Source: Chrysoperla carnea
Taxonomy: Eukaryota; Arthropoda; Insecta; Neuroptera; Chrysopidae
DNA: 64,000 nt
Direction of reading: 5' to 3'
NCBI RefSeq assembly: GCF_905475395.1
Contig: NC_058337.1
Coordinates: 139,321,172 to 139,385,171, forward strand
The notes under the pieces are model-generated. The model was not told the DNA's origin. It saw only the letters and a list, made by a program, of their open reading frames with translations, and searched no databases. Both the position numbers and the translations under genes were made by a program. This document shows, in pieces, positions 54,203-63,612 of the stretch. Position 1 is the stretch's first letter. Every line of letters begins with the position of its first letter.

Positions 54203-55930
54203 ATGAACACCAAACTTTTATATAGACTGGCTAAAAACTTAAGATTCTATAAAAAAGATTTGATCATTGTTATAATCTCTCTTCTTAGCGTATCGCTTGC
54301 ATTATTGCTAATCGGTAATGTTTTCAGAAATTTAGTTGATCAAGGTTTGGTTTTAGATCATGCAGCGGCAGTTGATAAATCCATATTATATATCTGCCTG
54401 CTTACTATTATCTTAAGCATTGCTAGTTTTTTTCGTTCGTATTTTATTAATAGTGTTGCTGAGAAAGTCTCGAGTCAAATAAGAAAAGAAGCCTATAGCA
54501 AACTAATTAACTATGAAATTACTGAATTTGAAGAGCTAAAAATCGGCGATATAATCTCACGTCTTACGAGTGATATAGATCAAATATCTAAGCTCATTGT
54601 TAATTTCCTATCTTTTTTTATTCGCAATTCGGTGATGTTAGTCGGTAGCATTATTTTGATGTTTTTTGAAAGCTTTAAACTAGCATCGATAGTAATTATC
54701 ACTATTCCTTTGCTACTAATTCCTATAATCAAATTTGGTAAGCATGTTAAAGCTTTATCCCAAAAAACCTTAGAATCTGAATCACTTTTAGCATCTGATA
54801 TTAACGAAAGTTTTAGTAATATCAAAACTATTAATGCTTTTGGAGGTCAGGCAGCTAAAATTACTGAGTTAAATAATCTGCTGCAAGATTATTTGACCTA
54901 TTCGGCAGCTCGTTTAAAAATTCGTGCTTTTTTCTTCGCATTCTCAATGGCTTTTATATTTCTTGGAGTTACGCTAGTTATTTGGATTGGGGCTTTGGAT
55001 ATAGTAAAAGGTAATTTATCCTCCGGTAAAATTATATCATTTATTTATTATGCAATTATTGCCGGCTTTAGTAGTGGCGGTATTTTTGAGTTATTAAGCG
55101 AGATGCACTTGCCCCTTGCTGCTTTAGAGCGAATAGTTACCATCATTGATAAGTCACCTATAGTTAATCATAATAATTATTCAGATTTAAAGCCCGTTAA
55201 TTCTATATCGTTAGAGTATAAAACAGTAAATTTTTCCTACCCATCAAGACTTAATTTCAAAATCATCAATAATATATCTTTTAAAATAGATTCTACCAAG
55301 TTTATTGGTATTGTTGGTAGATCAGGCTCAGGTAAAAGTACTTTGATGCAGCTGCTATTACGCTTTTATGTCCAAGAAAGCGGCATAATTTTGGTAAATA
55401 GCCAAGATATTGCTCTTTTAAATCCTAATGAAATCCGTAAATTAATCGCTTATGTTCCGCAAGAAGCTAGTATTTTTTCTGGTACTATTAAATCAAATAT
55501 TATGTTTGGTAATGATTCTAGCGAAGAGGAAATAACCAAAATAATAAAAATTACCGGTATAGCTGATTTTGCTGATAAAATTCCTGATGGGCTTGATGCC
55601 AAAATCGGCGAAAAAGGTGTTAGGCTATCAGGCGGACAGAAGCAAAGAATAGCCTTAGCAAGGGCATTACTACGCAAGCCGTAAATTCTGCTTCTTGACG
55701 AGGCGATGAGTGCTTTAGATAGCGAAAGCGAGCAGAAACTATTAAGCTCTATTAGGGATATAATGAACGGAAAAATTGTTATATCAATCGCCCACCGCAT
55801 CAGCAGCATAGAATCCGCAGACAATATTTTGATAATAGATAAAGGAGCGGTAGTAGCCGAAGGAACGCACGCTCATCTACTAAAAACCTCTGACCTCTAC
55901 CGCACTATTTATAAGGAAGTGGAATTATGA
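54203..55930 (+). pseudogene. msbA: MsbA-like ABC exporter, one nonsense codon
   Basis: A 575-codon lipid A/lipid exporter family protein. Six-helix membrane domain (residues about 1-310), Walker A GRSGSGKST near residue 373, LSGGQKQRIALARALL, then a TAA at 55681-55683 where Walker B leads in (KP then ILLLDEAMSALDSES), and the H-loop SIAHRISS. The TAA replaces what is normally lysine. The rest of the frame is open to 55930. Assignment to MsbA rather than another lipid exporter is by general similarity. Confidence 0.85.
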
Positions 55931-55968
55931 CTAATCACCCTCGCATTGGTGTCGGGATTATCCTGAAA
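55927..55968 (+). pseudogene. Nudix hydrolase N-terminal stub
   Basis: ATG overlaps the msbA stop (ATGA). MTNHPRIGVGIIL is the first strand of a Nudix domain as in rickettsial MutT-like proteins. The sequence loses similarity after about 14 codons, before an IS30 fragment. Confidence 0.5.
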
Positions 55969-55993
55969 ATTCAAGGACTAAGTAGAACAAAAC

Positions 55994-56376
55994 CTATAAA
56001 TTTTCTGACCAAATTTCATTGGGTGTTTTATACCCAAAAATCTTTCTTGGCATGTTATTTAGAATCTCAGCAACATTGTCAATACATCTTTGTGTGACGG
56101 TAGTAATATCTGTATTTTTAGGTAAAATTCTATGAATCATAGAATTCATTTTTTCTACTAATGCTTTTTGTCTAGGACGATATGGATCACAAAAGAAAGT
56201 TTGGAACCCGGATATTCTATATGCAATATGTCCTACAAACTCTTTACCATTATCCATAGTCATAGTTCTTCTCACATTATTTGGAAAAGTTTTTATCTTT
56301 TTAAAAAAACCAGTAGTAACTGTTGTAGCTCTTTTGGAGTTATTCAGCACTAAACTAATCTTTTGACTTTTTTTAT
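55994..56376 (-). pseudogene. IS30-family transposase C-terminal fragment
   Basis: The frame RATTVTTGFFKKIKTF...RRTMTMDNGKEFVGH (second Asp block), FCDPYRPRQKALVEKMN (glutamate block), LNNMPRKIFGYKTPNEIW is the end of an IS30 transposase. In most IS30 proteins the last block reads NxRPRKxLGYxTP. The N-terminal two thirds are missing. Confidence 0.85.
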
Positions 56377-56750
56377 TGTCATTGTCAAATAAAAAACGAC
56401 CACTAAATTACGTAAAAAAGGGACCACTTTATTTAAAATTTTTTATGTCATTTTACCTCCAGATTAATAGTTATTAATACGATAACTTTTACCTGTGATG
56501 TTTAGTATGTATATGTGCATGATGTACTACTCGATCAATAATTGCATGAGTTAATAACTCATCAGCAAATATTTCATTCCATCTTTCAAAATCCTTGTTT
56601 GTGGTGATAATGGTAGATTTATTTTCATATCGTTTAGCAATAATATTAAAAAAATCATCTACTGAATGTTTGGGTAATTGCTTAAAACCTAACTCATCAA
56701 GAATTAATAAGTCAAATGATAAGAGTAATTTAACCTTTTTGTGATAGATA
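56377..56750 (-). pseudogene. istB: IS21-type istB 3' fragment, copy B
   Basis: Same gene as at 46756-47127: KVKLLLSFDLLILDELGF, NKSTIITTNKDFERWNEIFADELL. It has its own frameshift near 56510 and an extra GTATAT. The upstream half is missing, replaced by an IS3 end. Confidence 0.78.
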
Positions 56751-56752
56751 TT

Positions 56753-56821
56753 TGATGTGGCTATAGTTTTCCGGACAGTTAATAATAGACAATATTAACA
56801 AGAAGGATAAACATGAAATAT
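56753..56821 (+). mobile_element. IS3-family left-end fragment
   Basis: Starts TGATGTGGCTATAGTTTTCC and reaches an ATGAAATAT start codon. It is an inverted copy of the end at 57963-58029. IS200 copy 5 cuts it at 56821. Confidence 0.7.
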
Positions 56822-57403
56822 ATCAATTACTACCGTCTAAAGCCGGTAGTTTGGTTTACGCTTGCAAAGCAGATTAAAAGCGTAAACGCTAAAACTCTGA
56901 TATTCTAAACTCATCTTTTTTATGATATTCTTCTTGTTGCTCTATATACTTCTGTACTGCTTCTGAATTCACATTACCAACTGTAACAAGAAAATACCCT
57001 CTAGCCCAAAGATGTTGACCCCAATATCGCTTACGAAGTAGTTCAAATTCCTGTAGCAATTTACGACTACTCTTTAATTTAATATATTGTAACACCTTAG
57101 ATATTGAGATACTCGGTGGAACTGATACTAATATATGAACATGATCAGGACTTATGCTGCCACTAATTATGTCTATGTAATTAGCTGCACATATTTCCTG
57201 AATTACTTCCCTTGCTCTACTTGCTATTTGCCCAGTTAAAACTCTATACCTGCACTTGTACAAAGCACTATATGATACTTTAAATCATACAGGCTATGAG
57301 ACCCTCTCCTATATTCCATCTCTTCCTCTAGTAACCTATTAGATAGATTATACTAAAGTGTTCGCCTAAAGGCGAGGGTGTTAACCCTATCCCACTTAAC
57401 TAC
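56822..57403 (-). mobile_element. IS200/IS605-type element, copy 5
   Basis: Complete ends, TTAT next to the left end. It lies between an IS3 end and an IS630 fragment. Confidence 0.92.
56889..57319 (-). pseudogene. tnpA: IS200 transposase TnpA, copy 5, frameshifted
   Basis: One base is lost near codon 22 (FCTKYRYRV region, about 57255), separating the first 20 residues; the remainder including HUH and Tyr is open. Two unique substitutions (KLKSS, FLVTV). Confidence 0.87.
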
Positions 57404-57840
57404 ATAAATTCATTTCTTAATTCAATATTTCTTTTCGGATGATAATATGTTTTTTTTATAGCTATAACCAAGCTTTCTGATTTGTCTTAAAATAGTTACA
57501 GATGAAATATTGCCCCATTGCTTTGCTAAATCCTTTGATGTTTTATTCATATTAGCTTTGAAAAATTCTTTAAAAGATTCTGAATCTTTGATCTTATGAC
57601 TATGACCTCTCTGATAATCAGTCGCTGCCTCTAAAGTACCTTGCTTATCCTTTAATTTTTTCCATTGATATATAGTATCACGACTTACATTAAATAATTT
57701 ACTTACCTTACTTATTCGTATCCCTGCTTCTACAGCTTTTATAACTCTTAGTCTTAGTTCTATTGCATATGCTCGTGCCATATCTCTTTATATATTTATT
57801 AATAATTGCTTAGTATAACATGATACTTTCATTTTGTCAG
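57404..57840 (-). pseudogene. IS630-family orfA (helix-turn-helix) fragment
   Basis: The minus frame 57781-57422 starts MARAYAIELRLRVIKAVEAG, a paired helix-turn-helix (KLFNVSRDTIYQWKK) followed by SVTILRQIRKLGYSYKK; 119 residues. TTAAGGTACTGACAAAATG near 57835 is the IS end, matching the end of the IS630 orfB fragment at 20796. It is inserted in IS3 on one side and cut by IS200 copy 5 on the other. Confidence 0.8.
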
Positions 57841-58029
57841 TACCTTAATTGTTCTTGCTATACCTAATTCTCTAGCTGTTTGGGCAAAAGGTTGCTTTGT
57901 CTCAATTGCTAATTTAATAGCTGATTCTTTAAATTCAGCTGGGTATATCTTTGGCTTTATATCTTTCATGCTTATCCTTCTTGTTAATATTGTCTATTAT
58001 TAACTGTCCGGAAAACTATAGCCACATCA
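57841..58029 (-). pseudogene. IS3-family orfA N-terminal fragment
   Basis: Starts at ATG 57969 (MKDIKPKIYPAEFKESAIK, ETKQPFAQTARELGI), the helix-turn-helix of IS3-type OrfA; lost after 40 residues at the IS630 junction. Its terminal sequence equals the piece at 56753. Confidence 0.75.
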
Positions 58030-58500
58030 TAACCGCTTGGCAGTATAGAGCACTTGATAGTATATATCCTATAATATACTTAGATTGTATTCATGTTAAG
58101 GCAAGAGATAATCATATAATAATAAATAAAGCAGTTTATCTAGCTATAGGAGTGAATATAGAAGGCAAGAAAGAACTATTAGGCATTTGGATAGGCAAGA
58201 ATGAAGGGTCTAAATTTTGGATGCAGGTAATAACAGAACTGAAGAATCGAGGAGTTGAACAAATATATATTGCATGTGTTGATGGTCTTAAGGGTTTTCC
58301 GGAGGCGATAAATAGCATTTTTCCAAAAACCATAGTGCAATTATGGGAGCATTGAGAGATAAGAAATTAAGTAGAGAATTATAAGAAAGATATTTTTTAG
58401 AAGCAATTGAGTTTAAATTTAAGATAAATATTGGTCAGTATATAAAAAATTAGTAGAAATTAAAGTAGATTTTGTTCCTATCTACAGGAGTTATCGAATA
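58030..58500 (+). pseudogene. IS256-like transposase fragment, different lineage
   Basis: ALDSIYPIIYLDCIHVKARD (catalytic Asp), NEGSKFWMQVITELKNRG, IYIACVDGLKGFPEAI (second Asp) show a mutator-type transposase unlike the copy at 44612. The frame ends at 58355; downstream sequence is scrambled and contains several stops. Confidence 0.75.
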
Positions 58501-58505
58501 TTATA

Positions 58506-59466
58506 TTAGCTAGCCGTTAAAACGGTTAATCGTTTCAAATTAAAACATATAGCATTCATAAATTCAGAGAATTGATTTTGTGCAATACCAATATATCTGA
58601 CACGTTTATTATCTTGTGAGAATACTCTTTCAAAAGGTGCTCTAATTTTCGTATAATATTTATTAAGATCAAAATTCTTATCTTTCATGTTATTTTTCTT
58701 TACAGCACAAAGATGCACTCCTTTCCTAGTTGCTGCATCTTTGGCAGGCTTTGTACAATATGCTTTATCTACATATGTAGCACCGGAGCGTGGTATAACA
58801 TGTTTAAAACCTTTGCCATCAGTAACATTTGCAGGGGTAACTGCAACCTTATTAATCATCCCTGATTGGATATCAATGCTAACATGTTGTTTATAACCAT
58901 ACCAAAACTTACTACCTCCTTTACAACCAATTTTAGCTTGTTTATCATTCGCAACTTTAGCCAAAGTCTCATTATTTAGCCTGTCATATTTTTGTTTCCT
59001 CAATTCATCACGTTCTTCCCAAAGGCTAGCTTTTGAGATTAAATGAGAGGCATCTACAAATGTAAATACTTCACTCATATAACCTTGGAATCGTAATTGC
59101 TCACTGTGTTTTGCAAATATTTTAGATAGTAAGTTAGTGCCTATTTTTTTACGTATTTTACTAAACACACTATAATCTGGCGTCTTCTCTGTAAGAGCAA
59201 AATCACAAAACCATTTACTAGCATTACTATCAGCTAAATAACGTTCTAATTCCAGGTCAGATAAGTCTTACATCAATTGTAAAAGTAAACATTTAAATAA
59301 CCGCAATATCCCGTAACCTTTATAATTAGCCTCAGATTCTATCGCTAATAACTCTCTTTCAACTGTTTTAAATTAAATAAACTTTTCAATTGACGATATT
59401 GATGATCGGGGCTAACTAATTCATCTAAACTGACCATTGTTATTTGATGCTCTGACATTCCTTACT
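58506..59466 (-). pseudogene. IS5-family transposase, copy 2
   Basis: Minus strand, starts at ATG 59459 (MSEHQITMVSLDELV). Has the same in-frame TAA as copy 1 (LLLQLM then DLSDLEL) and an additional frameshift near 59370. The frame 59168-58506 is open and holds TFVDASHLISK, SKFWYGYKQHVSIDIQ, TYVDKAYCTKP (second Asp) and RAPFERVFSQ (glutamate block). This copy has the full C-terminus missing in copy 1. It is followed by IS200 copy 6. Confidence 0.85.
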
Positions 59467-59473
59467 TATTTAT

Positions 59474-60056
59474 GTAGTTAAGTGGGATAGGGTTAACACC
59501 CTCGCCTTTAGGCGAACACTTTAGTATAATCTATCTAATAGGTTACTAGAGGAAGAGATGGAATAGAGGAGAGGGTCTCATAGCCTGTATGATTTAAAGT
59601 ATCATATAGTGTTTTGTACAAAGTACAGGTATAGAGTTTTAACTGGGCAAATAGCAAATAGAGCTAGGGAAGTAATTCAGGAAATATGTGCAGCTAATTA
59701 CATAGATGTAATTAGTGGCAGCATAAGTCCTGATCATGTTCATATATTAGTATCAGTTCCACCGAGTATCTCAATATCTAAGGTGTTACAATATATTAAA
59801 GGAAAGAGTAGTCGTAAATTGCTACAGGAATTTGAACTACTTCGTAAGCGATATTGGGGTCAACATCTTTGTGCTAGAGGGTATTTTGTTGTTACAGTTG
59901 GTAATGTGAATTCAGAAGCAGTACAGAAGTATATAGAGCAACAAGAAGAATATCATAAAAAAGATGATTTTAGAATATCAGAGTTTTAGCGTTTACGCTT
60001 TTAATCTGCTTTGCAAGCGTAAACCAAACTACCGGCTTTAGACGGTAGTAATTGAT
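59474..60056 (+). mobile_element. IS200/IS605-type element, copy 6
   Basis: Complete ends, TTAT target. It separates the IS5 copy from a hydrolase gene and removed the latter's 5' part. Confidence 0.92.
59558..59989 (+). pseudogene. tnpA: IS200 transposase TnpA, copy 6, nonsense at codon 3
   Basis: ATG GAA TAG at the start (tyrosine codon changed); otherwise 143 codons with HUH and tyrosine intact. An internal GTG start could give a 126-residue protein lacking the N-terminal strand. Confidence 0.88.
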
Positions 60057-60395
60057 ACAAATATTCCATATTTATTTTGTGAGCATGAAATTTCAGCAGG
60101 AACACGTTTATTGGAAATTTCTTCATATAGTGTAAAAACTAAAATATGGGATGATCAAAAGTTTCATAACTCGTATATATATAGCTGGATACCTAGTAAA
60201 TTACCCACATTAATTATTGGAAGCCATGATGATAGGTTACTTCCTATTGAACTATTTCTGGAAGAAAAAGAATGGTCTCGTCATATAAAAATAGTCGAAT
60301 TATGTAATACGGGACACTTTACTTGGCTAAGCTGCTTTGATCAAATTAATGAAGAATTGTCAGGACTAGCAAAAGAACTAATTGAACAACACTAA
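60057..60395 (+). pseudogene. Alpha/beta hydrolase C-terminal part
   Basis: About 110 residues: SGTRLLEI-like start, LPTLIIGSHDDRLLPIELF (catalytic Asp strand) and IVELCNTGHFTWLSC (catalytic His). This is the lid-to-C-terminus part of an alpha/beta hydrolase such as prolyl aminopeptidase. The N-terminal half with the nucleophile is missing at the IS200 copy 6 boundary. Confidence 0.65.
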
Positions 60396-60499
60396 AAGCT
60401 CTACTGCTTCGGTATATTGACTCATTTATATTTTTTAGAAAATAATATCAGTAAGCATATTTTTCTCTTTAAATATATTTTAAATAATATATTGTAGGT

Positions 60500-61093
60500 A
60501 TCAATTACTACCGTCTAAAGCCGGTAGTTTGGTTTACGCTTGCAAAGCAGATTAAAAGCGTAAACGCTAAAACTCTGATATTCTAAAATCATCTTTTTTA
60601 TGATATTCTTCTTGTTGCTCTATATATATATCTGCAACTTCTGTACTGCTTCTGAATTCACATTACCAACTGTAACAACAAAATACCCTCTAGCCCAAAG
60701 ATGTTGACCCCAATATCGCTTACGAAGTAGTTCAAATTCCTGTAGCAATTTACGACTACTCTTTCCTTTAATATATTGTAACACCTTAGATATTGAGATA
60801 CTCGGTGGAACTGATACTAATATATGAACATGATTAGGACTTATGCTGCCACTAATTATATCTATGTAATTAGCTGCACATATTTCCTGAATTACTTCCC
60901 TTGCTCTACTTGCTATTTGCCCAGTTAAAACTCTATACCTGTACTTTGTACAAAACACTATATGATACTTTAAATCGTACAGGCTATGAGACCCTCTCCT
61001 ATATTCCATCTCTTCCTCTAGTAACTTTTTAGATAGATTATACTAAAGTGTTCGCCTAAAGGCGAGGGTGTTATCCCTATCCCACTGAACTAC
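60500..61093 (-). mobile_element. IS200/IS605-type element, copy 7
   Basis: Complete ends with TTAT; about 10 bases longer than the others because of a TATATATCTGCAAC-like insert near 60625. Confidence 0.92.
60567..61009 (-). pseudogene. tnpA: IS200 transposase TnpA, copy 7, altered 3' end
   Basis: Open from ATG 61009 to 60620 (129 residues, ending QKLQIYI); the insert near 60625 causes an early end just after NSEAVQK. HUH has Asp-to-Asn (PNHVHI). Confidence 0.85.
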
Positions 61094-61170
61094 ATAAAAA
61101 ATGTTAATTTATAGCATTTTTTTACTAGATTGCTTCGTCGCTTTGCTCCTCGCCATTACAGAAAAATAAG
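61094..61170. repeat. Palindromic element remnant
   Basis: Half copy of the 54029 type: ATGTTAATTTATAGCATTTTTTTA, then AGATTGCTTCGTCGCTTTGC. Confidence 0.6.
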
Positions 61171-61325
61171 GCTATTTAATATTATGTAGGTTGGTAATAA
61201 ATAAGATAAATAAATGTGGGGATGAGAAAAGTTTTTTGAAAAGCAAACAATTAGTTAAAGATAGTGACAGTAAATATTTGGACTGAAGTAATTACTATTA
61301 AAGTAATGTACTTAAATTTAGTCTT

Positions 61326-61602
61326 TAAGGAGGTAATCCCCTACGGCTACCTTGTTACGACTTCACCCCAGTCGCTAATTTTACCGTGGTTGGCTGCCTC
61401 TTGCGTTAGCTCACCACTTTCAGGTAAAACCAACTCCCATGGCGTGACGGGCAGTGTGTACAAGGCCCGAGAACGTATTCACCGCGGCATGCTGATCCGA
61501 GATTACTAGCGATTCCAACTTCATGCTCTGGAGTTGCAGAGAACAATCCGAACTGAGAATGAGGCAAATAAGAATGAGGGTTGCGCTCGTTGCGGGACTT
61601 AT

Positions 61603-61640
<38 letters not shown>

Positions 61641-61800
61641 ACACCTGTGTGTGGTCCAGCTGAACTGAAGGAAAGCATCTCTGCGATCTGCGACCACCAT
61701 GTCAAGGGTTGGTAAGGTTTTTCGCATAACATCGAATTAAACCGCATGCTCCACCGCTTGTGCGAGCCCCCGTCAATTCCTTTGAGTTTTAATCTTGCGA

Positions 61801-61840
<40 letters not shown>

Positions 61841-61862
61841 AACCGAGAGAAAATCTCCCAAT

Positions 61863-61904
<42 letters not shown>

Positions 61905-62160
61905 TATCCTGTTTGCTCCCCACGCTTTCGTGCATCAGCGTCAGTTGTAGCCCAGATGACCGCCTTCGCCACCGGTGTTCCTCCTAATATCTAAGAATTT
62001 TACCTCTACACTAGGAATTCCATCATCCCCTACTACACTCTAGATTAGTAGTTTTGAAAGCAATTCCGAGGTTAAGCCCCGGGCTTTCACTTCCAACTAA
62101 CTAAACCGCCTACGCACTCTTTACGCCCAGTAATTCCGAACAACGCTAGCCCCCTCCGTC

Positions 62161-62196
<36 letters not shown>

Positions 62197-62273
62197 TTTC
62201 TGCAAGTAACGTCATTATCTTCCTTGCTAAAAGAGCTTTACAACCCTAGGGCCTTCATCACTCACTCGATATT

Positions 62274-62325
<52 letters not shown>

Positions 62326-62326
62326 G

Positions 62327-62383
<57 letters not shown>

Positions 62384-62650
62384 AGATCGCAGGCTTGGTG
62401 AGCTATTACCTCACCAACTACCTAATCTGACGCGGGCTCATCCATCAGCGATAAATCTTTCCTCCGTAGAGAATATACGGTATTAGCTTTTATTTCTAAA
62501 AGTTATTCCGTACTGATGGGCAGATTCCCGCGTGTTACTCACCCGTCTGCCACTAACTAATTGGAGCAAGCCCTAATTAGTCCGTTTGACTTGCATGTGT
62601 TAAGCATACCGATAGCGTTCGTTCTGAGCCAGGATCAAACTCTCAAGTTT
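61326..62650 (-). rRNA. rrs: 16S ribosomal RNA gene with large internal deletion
   Basis: Minus strand. The 3' end with the anti-Shine-Dalgarno ACCTCCTTA is at 61326; the 5' end (AGTTTGATCCTGGCTCAG) is near 62650. Length is about 1,325 instead of 1,500. The gap is at about 61556-61566: AACCCTCATTCTTATTTGCC is joined almost directly to TCAGTTCGGATTG, so the segment corresponding roughly to E. coli 1125-1290 is missing. The universally conserved ATTAGATACCC at 61899-61909 reads ATAAGATACCC. The rest matches rickettsial 16S. Rickettsia normally has one 16S gene, unlinked from 23S. Confidence 0.93.
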
Positions 62651-63057
62651 GATCTTGTCAGTTTTACTTTAAAAAATTGACAGATTTAATTATCACTTTT
62701 GTGATATGTATATGTTTACTGTCACTATCTATATTTAATTATTTACTTTTAAAAACAGCTGCGATTTTTTTCATTTGTCGCTCTCGATAGGTGTAGTTAT
62801 AAGCAATATAATCGGACCTGTCAACTACAATTTTGAAATTATTTTTATTTTTATTTTATAACTTATTACTACCCAGTATAAATATTTTATTTCAAAAGCC
62901 TTAAGAGCTGATTCTTAAAGGTTTTTTATATTTAATTACGTATTAAAATTTATTTTAAAAATTATAATTATTTTGCTTTAATTATAACAAAACTCAAAAA
63001 TTCACAGATATAATTATCTTTCATTTACTTTATTGCCACGTTTTACTGTTGATTCTT
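62651..63057. other. 16S upstream region
   Basis: No gene. AT-rich; the 16S promoter would be here (reading toward lower coordinates) but I cannot assign it confidently. Confidence 0.5.
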
Positions 63058-63568
63058 TTAATCTCTCCACATGACTTTTTTATCTGTCATTTTTTTCTTT
63101 TCTTGCCTTTGGACAACACGCTCATCAAGTTTTTTTTGATAATAATTTTTTGATGAAGATATACCTAAAGCACCTGACATTTTTCCAATAAGCTTATATA
63201 TTTTATCTTTAAACGGCAGTTTAAAATCTTTCATAGCTTCTTGACGATCTTGAGAAGCTTTGCTTTCTAAGTACTGATCTACTTTATTATGAGCAGCTAA
63301 TTTATTTTCTTTAAAGCACTTTGCTAATTGTGTTTGAACCTTTTTTAGTTCTTCTACCTGATTAGGATTTTGTAAATTTGCGTTATCTATAATATCTATT
63401 AAAGGTTTAATAGAATTTTGTTGCATCTATTTTGCTTCTTGTGCTTTTTTTATTTCAGACTCAAAACCTACTGCCATGCGTCGCTTTAGCTCCGATACAG
63501 GTGGTGCTTCTTGTACTTTCTTTGCTTCTTTTTGTGCTTTTGTTTTGGATTCAAAGTCTTTAGACATA
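63058..63568 (-). pseudogene. Conserved Rickettsia hypothetical, one nonsense codon
   Basis: From ATG 63568 (MSKDFESKTKAQKEAKK) the frame meets a TAG at 63427-63429 after KKAQEAK, then continues MQQNSIKPLIDIID to 63058. About 169 codons, lysine- and glutamine-rich, mostly helical with coiled-coil character, no signal peptide. I do not recognise a function; a domain with KDFKLPFKDKIYKLIGKMSGALG recalls small rickettsial repeat proteins. It sits between 16S and IS200 copy 8. Confidence 0.55.
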
Positions 63569-63612
63569 TACTAACTTATTTATGTTAAAAAATTATACAA
63601 TACTTAATAAGT

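Noticed and set aside
61264-62486. ORFs on either strand across 61264-62486
   Set aside because: They lie inside the 16S rRNA gene and contain translations of conserved rRNA segments.
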